From: Acheta domesticus
Taxonomy: Eukaryota > Arthropoda > Insecta > Orthoptera > Gryllidae
Length of the DNA stretch: 64,000 nucleotides
NCBI GenBank assembly: GCA_031308135.1
Contig: JAHLJT010000631.1
Span: 263,952,925 to 264,016,924 of the forward strand
Direction: 5' to 3'
Within the stretch, counting starts at the first letter, position 1. Every line of letters begins with the position of its first letter. Position numbers and translations under genes: made by a program. The notes beneath the pieces are model-generated. The model was not told the origin of the DNA. It saw nothing but the letters and a program-made list of their open reading frames with translations, and did no database searches. Shown here piece after piece: positions 1 to 11,755 of the stretch.

Positions 1-684
1 GGGTTGATTTTGAGTGGGTTTGGATTTGTAAATACACGCTATGTCGAGCAATTGTCTAATACATGAGTCACTTACAAAAATATTCAGTAATTATAATTAT
101 ATGTAATGCATTTTGTGTTCAGGTTAAGGCGGATAGCAGGATATCTCCTATTACAATCCACTACAACATACACGTTCAGTTCTTAGTTAATATAAAATTT
201 TGAATTAAATTCTCAAAAACGTATTTAACAATGTATACACAATGAATCGTAATTGTGTTGTTACATAATATTTAAACCTCCGTTACTTCATTCCTTATGG
301 AAAATAAGTATTGAACAACATGTAACAGCATTTTTTGGGTTTTTGGTTTCCCTTTCAGTGCATAAGTAGGCCTAATACTTTCCTGTTGCAACTTTTCTAT
401 AGCTCTTCCTTTTGTGTGATGAAATCGTAAGGTTTCAGCTTGTTTATTTAAATACTCTGAAATAAAAATTAAATTGAAATTATTCTCGAATTAAAGTATT
501 TACGTTTGACTTTCATTAACATCTAAATGCATAGAAAATATTCAGACTTCTAAAAATACATTTTTATTATGAGCCGTATTTTCTGTTTATTTATTTATTG
601 GTCAAAAAACAGTAAAAACTGTATATGACGTGAAAGAGATTTATCTGCGCACATTTTCTTGAGGGTCAGAATTTTAAAAAATGA
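1..684. other. AT-rich sequence, no gene seen
   Basis: I see no recognisable coding region, RNA gene or repeat here. The segment is AT-rich with frequent stops in all frames and leads directly into the AAT microsatellite. Confidence 0.6.

Positions 685-723
<39 letters not shown>
685..723. repeat. (AAT)n microsatellite
   Basis: Thirteen uninterrupted AAT triplets. It directly abuts the 5' truncation point of a Dong/R4-type LINE remnant, whose other end also carries AAT triplets. The tract is therefore probably the insertion target or the element's tail rather than an unrelated repeat. Confidence 0.95.
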
Positions 724-995
724 CGTGTTTATTTGTCGATGTTGCTGTACCTTGCGACCAAAACGTCGGTACCAAGGAGGCAGAGAAACGTCTTAAATAC
801 AAGAGTTTGGAAATCGAGATCAGCCGAATGTGGGACGTCAAAGCACAGGTCGTCCCGATAGTTATCGGAGCTCTGGGATTTGTTCCGCAAAATTTGAGTA
901 AGAACTTGTCTAAACTCCCAGGTAATTCAAAAGACTGGGAAGTGCAAGAAATTGCTTTATTTGGAACAGCCCACATTTTGCGCAAAGTACTGTAG
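724..995 (+). pseudogene. C-terminal domain remnant of a LINE polyprotein
   Basis: The frame is open from the truncation point to the TAG at 993-995 and encodes about 90 residues. Visible blocks are DVAVP, KEAEKRLKY, LEIEISRMW, VVPIVIGALG and the ending FGTAHILRKVL. These blocks form the conserved C-terminal end of many animal LINE reverse-transcriptase proteins (Dong/R4-type and relatives), downstream of the polymerase domain. An internal codon could be taken as a start, but the homologous frame clearly extends upstream of it. The copy is a 5'-truncated pseudogene with no polymerase domain left. Confidence 0.8.
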
Positions 996-1111
996 AGGCA
1001 CCGACAGTCCCTAGATCTACTCCTTAGGTAGCTGGTTGCAACCGGGAGTAGACTTTATATTCAGCCGACACATAACATCTTTAGTCGTGATTTAGAGGAA
1101 TAATAATAATA
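724..1111 (+). mobile_element. 5'-truncated Dong/R4-like LINE, 3' end
   Basis: This is the 3' end of a non-LTR retrotransposon. It starts mid-ORF next to an (AAT)13 tract, ends its reading frame at the TAG at 993-995, continues through about 100 bp of 3' UTR, and finishes in a short AAT run (about 1099-1111). Insertion into TAA repeats is established for Dong-type elements of the R4 group; assignment here rests on the C-terminal protein pattern plus this location. Only about 390 bp survive, so the copy is dead. Confidence 0.75.
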
Positions 1112-2382
1112 AAATAAATTCTGTAATATTGGATATGTAAACACAAGTAATTTTACCCCCAAGTATTGTTATTTCAAAATTATATTTTGATGTAGCAGTC
1201 TATTTTTTGTAAGGCAATTTCTATTATATTGTTGAAATTCATTATGGATTTCCACAAGATTTCTGCGATAACAACCGATTTTAATTCTATAATAGCAAGT
1301 AGTCCTTGTAATATGAAAGATATGCCATGAAGTTGGTAAACTGATTAGTGGTATATATCATCATCAACAATATTTTAGCTTAAAATGTAAAATTGTCGCA
1401 GAATCTTAGTTAAAATAACTCAATATTCTCTGTCTAATATATGAATTTTTTTTTATTTTCTGAGCTTATTCGGTGTTTATTTTTGGAGTGACAATGGTAA
1501 CGTAGTGCGCATCAGAAACAGAAAAGTCTGGAGCCGACAAGTTTGATGTTGCTATGGCAACTTCAGCGAGAAAAAAATTACTCTCACAGCTATCAACTGG
1601 AGTATTGTCTCTTTTTAATTCGTTTGTTGCTTCACAGTTTGGTTTGCGATCTGTGTCAGTTTTCTTTTTTTGTCTCTTCGAATTGGAATCAACAGAGGAT
1701 GGCTATGTTTGTAATATTTGATCACTAGCTGAATGTGGCGTCGCCGACGCTTTAAACTACCTTCCGTTGTTTGACTTTTATGTTTTTTTCTTTCTTCGGT
1801 TCAGAGTTCCCTTTGCTCAGTTTAGATGTTTTGTCGGCGCTGCGAACTAACCACTTAAATTTTGCAATTATTTTGGGATATTGAACACGATTGCTTTGTC
1901 TTTCCTGAAATTAGGTAATGCAATTATTTCATAAAATTGACTTTGTCAAAAGTTATATCGGAATGTTTTTCTTTCAATTTGTTGTATTACATATTTTTAA
2001 AGTCAATTTGAAAATCACATGACAATCACGCAAATATCTGTAGGCAAACACGTAAGTATCTGTTGCACCTGCGGATTACTTGGTTCACTTCGATTTCTTA
2101 AATAAAATGATTATCTTCTCGATATTCTTTGAAGGCACAATGCCGATCCCCGCAGCCCAGACGCAGGACCTGCCTTTTTTAGCCTTTTTTTATTGTAGAA
2201 TGAGCTGATTATACAACGCTCAGCCATACGGCTTTTCAGTTGTTGTTGTGAGCATTTTCAGACGTAAATATGCGAAGGGGGTAGCTACGGCGACCTCCCT
2301 GTAACATTATAATGGTTCAGTACGAGTATTTGAATGGAAGAATACGTATTGTTGACTGGTAATGGGAGGAGTTTTTACTTCA
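1112..2382. other. AT-rich sequence, no gene seen
   Basis: Nothing recognisable. Only short open frames with no domain pattern were found. The right edge is the stop codon of the jockey-like fragment on the minus strand. Confidence 0.55.
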
Positions 2383-3252
2383 TTATCTTATATCAGCCAG
2401 ATTACGGAGGAAGATGTGAAAGGGGAGTCGGTTTCTTAAACGAGGTTCTATGGGATGCTCTTTACCTAGATTGAAATGAGATGCACCGGCAACTGACGGT
2501 AGATTTTGGAAGAATGTATGAGAAAGTTTAGTGATATATGTTAAAACGGGTTCTATGGCTAGGTCTTTGTGAAGATTTGCATTGCTTATATAACAAGGGG
2601 CGTTAACTGCAATTCTAAGGACCTTATTTTGGAATATTTGAATTTTGTTAATTGTGGTGGGGGTGGCGTTACACCACACTGGACAAGCGTACGTGAGTAA
2701 TGGAAGTAAAATGGCTTTATAAATTAGGAGAGCAGAATGGATCTTTAAAGTAGAGTGACGGTTAATTATTGGTCGAAGGATACCTAAGCGTCTGTTGGCT
2801 TCATTCACCTTGGAGGTGACGTGATCTTTCCATGTCAGTCTGGTATCCATTAGAACACCTAGATAACATATGGGGGCGGTTGTGGAGCACCATGGTATTG
2901 TTGTTGAGTCGAATTTTAATGGGGGTGGAAAGGCTGGAAATCGAAGCGTGAAAACTTTCGAAATGGTCTTACTTGGATTAATCTTAATTATCCACTTTTT
3001 ACACCATGTTTCAATAGTTGTGAGATGTCCCTGAATTGTTGTGTTGAGATATTGGTCTGCGGCAAAAATGACGGTATCGTCAGCAAATAGGGCGGTGTCA
3101 ATATTGGTGTGTGTTGGAAGTTCTGAAATGTAAATATTGAAGAGAATTGGTGACAATGGGGAACCTTGGACGCAGGGCCTGCTCGATGACACAGCTATCT
3201 CTTGGAGACGTGCCACGGCCGTCTGGTTCGGGCAACTCAATACGCCCCTCAC
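2383..3252 (-). pseudogene. jockey-like reverse transcriptase, 5'-truncated
   Basis: A 289-codon open frame covers the second half of a jockey-clade LINE reverse transcriptase, the enzyme that copies element RNA into DNA at the target site. Visible motifs are VQGSPLSPILF (residues 28-38, usual form PQGSxLSP), the catalytic FADD box (56-59), YLGV and TW about 75-90 residues later, and the jockey tail pattern with LLTYACPVW. The endonuclease and the first half of the polymerase, including the first catalytic Asp, are absent, so this is a 5'-truncated copy. The first ~25 residues do not look like reverse transcriptase and are probably flanking DNA read through. The remaining frame has no stop or frameshift, which suggests a fairly young insertion. 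No poly(A) tail is obvious beyond the stop. Confidence 0.9.
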
Positions 3253-3299
3253 TTATTTAGTTCATTGTCCGTGAAAGGAAATCCTTCGTTTTTGTATTC

Positions 3300-3596
3300 T
3301 CCTCTATGTCTTCTAAGACTTCTACTACTTCTTCGTCTTCCTCTTCGCCTTCGTATTCCTCCCCTCCTTCATTTTCGCCTTCCTACTCCTCTTCACTTTC
3401 GCCTTCCTCTTCGCCTTCGTCTTGCTATTCACCTTCGTCTTTGTCTTCGCTTTCGTCGTATTCGTCTTCGCCTTCGTCTTCCTCTTCTTCTTCGCCTTCG
3501 TCTTCCTTTTCGTCTTCATTTTCCTCTTCACCTTCCTCTTCGCCTTCATCTTCGTCTTCATCTTCGTCTTCCTCTTCACCTTCATCAAATAGTTAA
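3300..3596. repeat. pyrimidine-rich (TTCGTC/TTCCTC)n array
   Basis: About 300 bp of imperfect hexanucleotide-like units made of TTC plus variable third and fourth triplets, almost purely pyrimidine on the plus strand. It is open in several frames on both strands (Ser-rich, Arg/Leu-rich and Lys-rich readings). That is what such a repeat gives by chance and is not evidence of a gene. Confidence 0.9.
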
Positions 3597-3794
3597 AAAA
3601 TAGCATGAGAAATCAATTATCAGCTGTTAACTGTATAACGTCAGTAACTCACTGTTAAACATCTTCTGGTCCACGGTTTTTGTACGAATGAGGCATCATT
3701 CAACGGATCTCGGTCTAATGGTAGGATTGACAGTCTTTTCGGATATTTTGAAAATACTCTAAGACAGTATTTAAAAAGAACCGTTTGGGGAATT

Positions 3795-4012
3795 TTAAGC
3801 CTCAAAGTTTAGTAGATTTACTGAACGCAAAAGATTCTCAAGCCTAAATGAAGCCTCTGAGCTAAACTCAAACGCCTGTTCGTCGCCCAAGTAATACCTT
3901 TTTTCACCGCTAGTCGGTGAAATGAGCGTAGCAAAATTTGCGTGGTCAGACGGAAGAGCAGTTCACATGGCCCGAGTCTCGCCACGTAAAACAAGGCGTC
4001 AATTCAATATTC
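3795..4012 (+). mobile_element. SINE-C copy, 3' part
   Basis: This is similar to 48875-49210 and more loosely to 35405-35730. Shared blocks include a TAGTAGATTTACTG segment, a CTCAAGCCTAAATGA segment, a CGCCTGTTCGTCGCCC segment, a GGTGAAATGAGCGTAGC segment, and an ending GCCACGTAAAACAAGGCG followed by CAATTCAAT. The tRNA-like head is not clear at the 5' side, so the copy is truncated or too diverged there. Confidence 0.75.
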
Positions 4013-4816
4013 TTTCATACCATCAAAAAATAAATAAGTACAAGGTAATTCATGACTTTTATTTTTGACTAATAGAAACAAAATTATGAATAAATATACT
4101 AATATATACACATGTGTAAATAAAAAAGGTCTCAGTAAAAAGGAGAACGACAGTGCTTCTTTATTACAAATTTTGTTAGAAATTAATGAATGACAATAAT
4201 TTATTCTACTAAATAAAATTAAAAATGCCAGTTAAACATTTAACGAACAATTGTCAAAGGTCGGGCAAAATGCTAAATGCTTGGTGTTGAGACTTTGATC
4301 GATATAACGGTTAAAAATAAAGATTTTTGAGTAGTTTGTTATTTGAAAATGCTTAATAAAGAGCAAAAGACACTCATTAAATGGAAATCAGCGTCCCGTG
4401 TCTACTAGGTCCGAGAATGCTGGTTCTGACATGACCATCATCAAGATCGAATGATTTCGATATTTGACCTGTTATCAGGGTGAGCATTTCCCGTTGATGG
4501 AGGAAAAGGCAATGATGTACGAAGAATGCTGGACGCGTCACAGGAAATCTCGTGTATTGTTCAAAGGTTTCTATGAAACCTCTTAAACGACTTTTTTTGT
4601 CACTTTCAATGGAGGAAGTAACTGAAAAATGTGTACCCACTAGTACTCCAAGCTCTACTGACAAAACTTCAATACAAATTTGATCGCTTAAGGCACGTTT
4701 AAATCCTATGCGTAGTTTTGAAATTGAAATTGGGCGAGGTGGAAGTGATGTCATTTTAATAATTAAAATTATGTATTAAATTATTTTCATAATTGTAAGA
4801 ATGAATAAGTTATATA
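4013..4816. other. AT-rich sequence, no gene recognised
   Basis: A 125-codon minus-strand open frame lies at 4377-4754, but I see no family motif, repeat or membrane segment in it and do not call it a gene. Otherwise the segment is featureless. Confidence 0.45.
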
Positions 4817-5016
4817 TACAGGTTGTCCGGGGAGGAAACGTCGTATATTTGTTTGCCTAGAAATCAATTTTTCAAACCATCTTTGAGTGCAGATAGCGGC
4901 TTAACCATTCGGAATATCCACGTACTTTATTCGACAAAATTTGCTTAGAATTGTCTTATATTATTAGAACGAGCTTATTTTCGACGTTTCGACGTTTTCT
5001 CTCCGGACAACCTGTA
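4817..5016. mobile_element. 200 bp mariner-type MITE
   Basis: The element is bounded by terminal inverted repeats of about 26 bp. The left starts TACAGGTTGTCCGGGGAG and the right, read inward, starts TACAGGTTGTCCGGAGAG, both continuing to AAACGTCG with two mismatches. A TA dinucleotide flanks each side (4815-4816 and 5017-5018). The TACAGG start and TA target duplication are typical of Tc1/mariner elements. There is no coding capacity, so it is a non-autonomous miniature copy. Confidence 0.85.
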
Positions 5017-7256
5017 TAAATAATAAGTGTAAGTTCATGGTGCTTATCAGAAGGAAAACGAACAAGAAGACAGTACACAGAGTACGCTCTACCGATACTG
5101 CTAAGAACAGCCGAGAATGAGCGGTACAGACAGATTCTCAACAGAAATAGGCGCAGAGATTTCATTGGCAGATAAAGGCTACGAAGGCTGGTCTAAGAGA
5201 ACGATCGCCAATAGAATGAATTTGTTCGGTTCTAATTTTGTGTATTTTGATATTAATGCATTGATGAGTAGATATGACTTTTTAGCTCACGTTTTGTACT
5301 AATCAATTTGTGAAATCATTTTTTAAAATTGCTATTAAATTGTAGAAACAAAAGGGAAAGATAATTCAATATGTATTGATTAGAAAGGTGTTATAACCGA
5401 GATGTAATATTATTGTATAACAAACAATAATTTTGTATCCTTGCTAAAACATCAAATACTCAATACTGTTTGATTATTCATAGAGAATTTATGTTAATTT
5501 TTATAAAACGGACGTTCCTGCGATGAAAGTTTTAAATATCAAGTTTGCGAATATGTAATTTTTTAACACTAGAGTGAATATGATGCTCACGAAGCAATAC
5601 ATTTTAGTCATGTACCAACATTGCGACTTGGACAGATTGTAACACGTGTGACGGCAGTGAACCATACACATCAATCGCAGTTCATTAATTAGAAGAGTAA
5701 TTGCAACTGTCAGAACGCGATTGACATAAATAAACCGATAGAAGAATACACACTCATTCCGTTTTGAGGTTGTTATATTAAGAGACCTAATAAACTCATT
5801 ATTTGTTTCTCTCATTTTTCTCCTATTCCTCGAAATATTCTCGTTTCTTATTTATTATTTGTGGAATAACTCATTAGTGGTACAAAATGTCAATGAAGGA
5901 ATAATTATTTTATTTCTTTTATTTCCAAGTAATAAGTTATAAAAAAGTCTCCTCTGTTGCTTTTACTAAATGCAAGAAAACTCCCACGACTTTAATGTAT
6001 ACTACGAGCATACCCATCATGAAATGCTTATGCTATTTTTCAAAGAACTGCTGTTCCTAAAAAATAATTAAATTGTGGAAACTACCTATATATTAATATT
6101 AATTAGTGAAGTCAGTGTCACCTTATAAAACGCTTTAATTTAATACGTATTGTAAATTATAATACATAAGTATTACAAATTATTGAAATGCCGTTGTGAT
6201 TACGACTTCAGCAATGCAGAATTGTATATAGCTCAGATTTCAAAAATGAAAACATTTATAGAACTAGCATATGAAGCATTAGAGAATAGTGAAGTGATTT
6301 TTGTAAATGATTGCGTAATCTGATATACTTTATGCAAGAAGTGAAAAAGTAGAAAAGTGAATGGATTACCGCAAAAGAGAGCTAGATAGATGCTAAACAT
6401 ACTTGTAATAGGTACCACGTGTTACAAGCATTAGTGTAGTAGTTATCTGGTTGCCAATAAACTTAGTCTTATTTTTCAAGAGTTTATTAATACACTAAAA
6501 ATCTCTATAGTGATTATTTTCAATTCAGGTGATCGTGATACTTCATAACTTTTCGAATTTAATAAATTATATCTCTGAAAAGTATATTATGTTGTATACA
6601 AATCTTTTTAAGTTTTTACTTCTATTTTTTTTTACTTTTAAAACATTTTTCGGTTCATATTTCCATCCATTAACTTCTCATCTTACTTTGAATTATTTTC
6701 AATTTTTCTTGCATTTTCATTTTGTTTGCACGAATTTCTTCCTTCTTGCTCCTGCGCGGTGTCACTTTCCATTAGCCGCGATAAGAGATAATGAAAAACA
6801 CACGGAAATGAATCTTATTCTCTGATGTGAGGTTCCATCGCTAATTAAATTAAAAACATTGTTATGCTTTGAAAGTTTTTAATAAAACAACTATTTGCGG
6901 CATATTTGGATAAAAAACTAAAGAAAACGTATGTCTAAAACTACACTGCTATTAATTACTGAAAAATGGTACTTAATTATCACTACTAAATACGTAAGTA
7001 AATATTCCCTATTTTCCTTCAAATGTTATGAATAGACAATTAGTTACTGAAGTTCCGAGTTTCAATTTTCGTGACATCATATATTATATTTAGTTATTAC
7101 TTCTAATTCGAATGTAAAACTTATGTCTATTTATAATGTATATGTTTAATTTTTATGTTTAATTGAGAAATAATGTCTGAAAATATTGAGATGATTTGGT
7201 TACCGGATGTCATGCAATAATATAATTATTTACCTCTACAGATTAGCTAAAAATAA
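5017..7256. other. AT-rich sequence, no gene seen
   Basis: Strongly AT-rich DNA with only short open frames. I see nothing identifiable as a gene, RNA or mobile element. Confidence 0.55.
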
Positions 7257-7310
7257 ATAATATTGTTATTGAAATTGATGTAAATTCTCCTGTTGATCCT
7301 GATATAATTG

Positions 7311-7797
7311 TAGGTGTTGATGGTACGAATAAATATATGTATTTGACCATATAGGATCAATCAAAATTGATTACAGGAATTAAACTTCTTTTAAAAAACA
7401 TTTATTATTGGCTCAACGTTTCGCATGCTTTGTACATGCCTTGTCAAGAGCAACTATGGTAACGGTTAACAATGTTAAATAAATTAATATAAAACAATAG
7501 AATTTACAATTTTTAAGTTAAATATTTACAATACTGTTACATCCACAAAACCCTGAAGGCTTGTCAAAACAAATATTTACATTATGCAATTGTAAAAATT
7601 GTAAATTCTATTGTTTTATATTAATTTATTTAACATTGTTAACCGTTACCATAGTTGCTCTTGACAAGGCATGTACAAGGCATGCGAAACGTTGAGCCAA
7701 TAATAAAGGTTTTTTAAAAGAAGTTTAATTCCTGTAATCAATTTTGATTGATCCTATATGGTCAAATACATATATTTATTCGTACCATCAACACCTA
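7311..7797. repeat. long near-perfect palindrome, 204 bp arms
   Basis: The left arm (7311-7514) and right arm (7594-7797) are reverse complements with about two mismatches and no net indel, separated by a 79 bp spacer. A 14 bp direct repeat, ATAATATTGTTATT, occurs at 7257-7270 and 7797-7810. The right one abuts the palindrome and the left one lies 40 bp outside it, so the insertion could be 7271-7796 with that repeat as target duplication. Each arm carries GAAACGTTGAGCC preceded by a GCATG/CATGC stem, resembling the hammerhead-like segment of Penelope-like elements. There is no ORF of interest. It could be a foldback element or an inverted pair of Penelope terminal repeats. Confidence 0.9.
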
Positions 7798-7810
7798 TAA
7801 TATTGTTATT

Positions 7811-9274
7811 ACAACCACTTATTCACAAATATGAATTTAGAAACAATATTTTCCCCTTTTCCTCTAGAGCAAAATTTACTTACTTTTTTCCTTTCTTAAA
7901 TGTTTTTTCGACTGATTTTGAGTGCCTATGGAACTATGGGTGATAAATATGCTTTCTGATTGATAATACATTTTAATTTAAGAATTGAGATTGAAGTTTT
8001 TTGCCCGGGCCGAGAGGTGACCCAACTTTGATATCTGGACCCTAACAGTATTCGTCATTCTTCAGACTGTAAGGCCTTTCTCGCCTGCTTAGTATTGTCC
8101 CAGAGTTACACATCTCTTCGGCCCGTAAACATCCAATATTATTTCAACACCGAAGAACAACACTACTGCTTGCTTCACTGTAGTGTACAACAAATAAAAG
8201 TGAATGTTTTCAGCTGGAGTTTACATTTAACTGAAGCTGGTTTTCCACTCTTAAAGCTGACAGACCAGGAGTTCATGTTAAAATTTATTTTGGAACATGG
8301 AATGTTTAGTTTGTAGTTATTTCAAAAAATATGAAAGTGCCGAGCGTGTTTAGGGAATTGTGGGAAAAATTACTGTTGCGCGGTGCAAAAAATAATGAAA
8401 CCATTCTGGAGTATAGGTTTCATTTATCGCACAATTCCACACAAATTATATATTGATGAGACAATTTTCAGTAAGCAATAGAACAAATGGATATGTTCAG
8501 TTAACTGAGGAGAATTGTTTTCATTTCTAGGAAAAGAATCGAAATGTACGGATCAACCAGTACGTTCTCTAATTCAAGATTTGATAAAGATGATATTGAA
8601 TATTTGTGTTTCGCATGCGAAATAATTTCTCTTGCAAGAGACCTGATGCATAATGTCGAACGGCACCTTCCAGAAGGATAGAATGTTATTCATTCTCTGG
8701 AGACTTACAATTCTAAAATAAACATAGATCGAAACCTTATGGGAAAAATACTTTCATCCCGAATAATTTCTTAGATGTAGGGGTCTTCATTTGAAAGTGT
8801 TCATCGCTTGAGGCGTTATCTTTGAAATGTATGCGTGTAAAGGTTTTAAAACTCTACGACGAGAAGTGTAAATCAATAGCCCACATTCTCATTGAAAAGA
8901 GAGAATTGAAGAATACCCTTTTGTTGTATGAAAGTAAGATGAACATTAATATATGTTTTACGCGTTGTATACAGTTTCTGTATAAATGATTACGAAACAC
9001 TCCTCGAACTCTGAAACAATAGAAACAAATACTTTTCGGATACGAAACGAATGATTTGGACTGGACATTGAAATAAATAAATTAAATACATTTCAATATT
9101 AAATTGAGATTTTTATAACTACGACTTTGCAAATTATACTTCGGAATCATTTTTGAGCGTTAACGAAAACGGGTTTTGAATTTAAATACACTTTTATTAA
9201 GATTTGAGGAATAAGGAACTTATTATATCAGCATCTATTAATATTTTTTGTTATTATATGAATCGTGACTTTTG
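7811..9274. other. AT-rich sequence, no gene recognised
   Basis: Moderately AT-rich with short open frames only (for example 8095-8316 plus, 73 codons, no recognisable domain). Nothing supported. Confidence 0.5.
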
Positions 9275-9556
9275 CCGACCTGGATGGTCGATATGACTGC
9301 AGCGTGCGTTGGCGCAGCGCCTTGGCCGGAGGGGTCGCGGGTTCGAATCCCGCCTTGGGTATGGTTATTTGTCCCTTATCGTTCATGTATGTGTGATGTC
9401 GCGGAACGCCTTGTGAGTCTGCTGACCACAAGGCCGAGGAGCTCGCAAGTGTGTCAGTGTCTAGTGTCTCACTTAATGAGAGACGAAATCGATACGCGGC
9501 GCGGATTATTGAAAAATCGGCACTCTGAAGCTGAAAACAGCCGCCGAAAAAAATGA
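9275..9556 (+). mobile_element. SINE-A copy (tRNA-derived)
   Basis: A tRNA-like head carries a perfect RNA polymerase III B box, GGTTCGAATCC, at 9340-9350. The body holds the CTTGTGAGTCTGCTGACCAC block and a GCCGAGGAGC block, and the copy ends near an A-rich stretch. The same order and blocks recur at 50945-51195. Resemblance to a tRNA is limited to the promoter boxes: no acceptor stem or anticodon arm is visible, so this is a SINE and not a tRNA gene. Confidence 0.85.
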
Positions 9557-11716
9557 AACACGACTTTTATTCATAAACTTGACATTAATTTTACCAAAAA
9601 GTATTAGAAAAGAAATGCAGTTTCAGCCTTTGCTGCAATATTCATTCTCAAATTAAGCAACCTTGAGAGCAACACTCCTTTGCAGCCAACAGAATTCTGC
9701 ATACAGTCATTAGTGAAAAAATTATCAAACATTTTCAGTTTGCTCTGCACACTCAGTTCATTTAATGAGGAATCAATTGAAACTAACATTTTCCTCTTTT
9801 TTATCAGACACAATCACGTCGACTATACCATCATTGCTGGGAGGTTTATTTTTTTCTCAGTGGGAGGAATAAATTTGTAGTGGCTAGCATGACATTTTGT
9901 CACTAAAGAAGCACTGGTTAAAATTGGTATTTTTTTCTTATTTAACTAATCAAACATGAGGCAACGTTAGCTTATTGCTAGCAAATTGACAGGATATATT
10001 TCCGGTTAGTGTTCATTTAACATTAAGAGCAAAAATGTTATTTTGAGGGAAACTGAAAGCTACATTTAATGTTCACAAGGAAACCAGTCTCCTCCCATCA
10101 TTTGATCAATGAATTCAAGTGACCTTTAAGTTTGAATGAAAAAGGAACGGAATCACAGAAAAAAAGAATGAAGAAAGAAAAAGTCGATCGAGAAAGGGTT
10201 GTAGCTCTCGAGATTAGACAATACAGAGAAACTGTGCGATATTTGTTACCGTATTGTTTTTAAATCATACAATTTAATCGATTGAATATTTCTATTCTAG
10301 TTAATAACATCATAAAATTTACATTATTAAATTAATTTTTGATTCTTACAAAAGCGATTTTAAGTAATCGAAATTGAATGAAAATAGTTCTTGCAAGTAG
10401 TCACGTAAAGGTAGTTCATGCGGAATTCATATATGCTTATTCATTCATAGAGAACAATGACCAGTCAAACAAATGGAGCAAATTTCCCATGAACGGACGG
10501 TTGTGCAAGTGACTCGAGCATGCAGCGTTAAGTCGTCTGTAGGTGTAATCGGAAGCGAGTTCCACTGGAGCTTTGAATCTGATTTGTTTCTCCCATTTGG
10601 TATACGTCTTTCCTTATGGTTCTTCGACCATCATTACCCGATGATTTGTTTGGAAACTTACGAGGGCGAGGCAAAACTTACGTAATCCACGAAGACAAAT
10701 GTAACACTTCTTTCTTCGAACAGTTACAAAAGACGTTGCACAGACGCTTTCATCGTGCAGTTGTGAAATGTGTGGGGCGACAAGAAATTCCTATAAAACT
10801 TGAAATGCAGTGTAATTGTAATTATGTAAATGCAAAATCGATAACCTTTGAGCAATTTCGCGGGCGGTATAAATGCTGCCTTTCAAAACAAAACGGCTCT
10901 GCGCCTTCATACTTGAACTCAACACGAAGGGATGCCAAGTATTCTCTATTAATCTATTGGGACACAAGATAGCGATCACGTCTTTCTCCAAGACCTACTC
11001 ATTTTGCAAGAAATTTGCGCTAAGTGACTGACGTAATCATTCTTCCCTCTACATAAACACCGCCACGCAATCGCGCCTGTTCCAGTTTTTTTCAGGAGTG
11101 TGATGAATATATACGAGTAAGTATATTTTTAGTGTGTTTTTGTAATAAAAATGTCTCAATAATTCTCTTACGCTAATTATTGTCTAAATTAAATGTATTT
11201 AGTTATTCATTACGTGTAATTTGCAGGTGATTTCACTGGAGTTTAGTCATTTAGATTTCCTCATACTTTGTATTCTCGTTTTATTATAACAAATTAAGCT
11301 ACCAACACATTCTCTCTCCCCCTCTTCACAATTTTCATCTTACTTATTAGAGTTTTACCTTCCTTATCATAAGATTTTAATTTAAATTTTTATTATGTCA
11401 TTATTACTTTGTACGTATTTATCTTCAGTGTTTTGTGAAACCAAAGTTGAAGATTGATTTCGCAGATCTCTTTCCGAAATTTATTTTCTGGAAAATAGTT
11501 AAAATCGTTTCAATAAATTTTTAATTTACCACAATGTCCTGTTAATGTTATTTAATAAATTACTCATGTCTGTCGATCAACACAAGCTGTAATATTGAGA
11601 AAAGGGAATGATGTTCCTCGGTGGCAAAAATATCGCCCCGCGATCGCGCATGTGACAATAGCGCGAGTGCCAGAAGGTTAAACAGTTTATGTGGAGGAAC
11701 TCCTCCACACAACAAA
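9557..11716. other. AT-rich sequence, no gene recognised
   Basis: A somewhat less AT-rich interval (10440-11000) has overlapping plus-strand open frames of 70 and 118 codons, without recognisable domains or codon bias. A 9 bp stem palindrome (TGTGGAGGA, 2 nt, TCCTCCACA) sits at 11690-11709. Nothing else is identifiable. Confidence 0.45.

Positions 11717-11755
<39 letters not shown>
11717..11755. repeat. (ATT)n microsatellite
   Basis: About 13 ATT units at the 3' side, in element orientation, of the Dong-like fragment. Read on the minus strand they are TAA units and supply the stop codon that closes its reading frame. Confidence 0.95.

Noticed and set aside
3306..3606. Ser-rich (plus) and Lys-rich (minus) frames
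   Set aside because: Translation of a pyrimidine-rich simple repeat in several frames.
4377..4754. 125-codon minus-strand frame as a gene
   Set aside because: No domain, repeat, splice or start evidence; could be chance in this stretch.
9275..9360. tRNA gene at the perfect B box
   Set aside because: No acceptor or anticodon stem pairing; the body and second copy show it is a SINE head. The same reasoning applies to 36690, 48880, 50945 and 52478.
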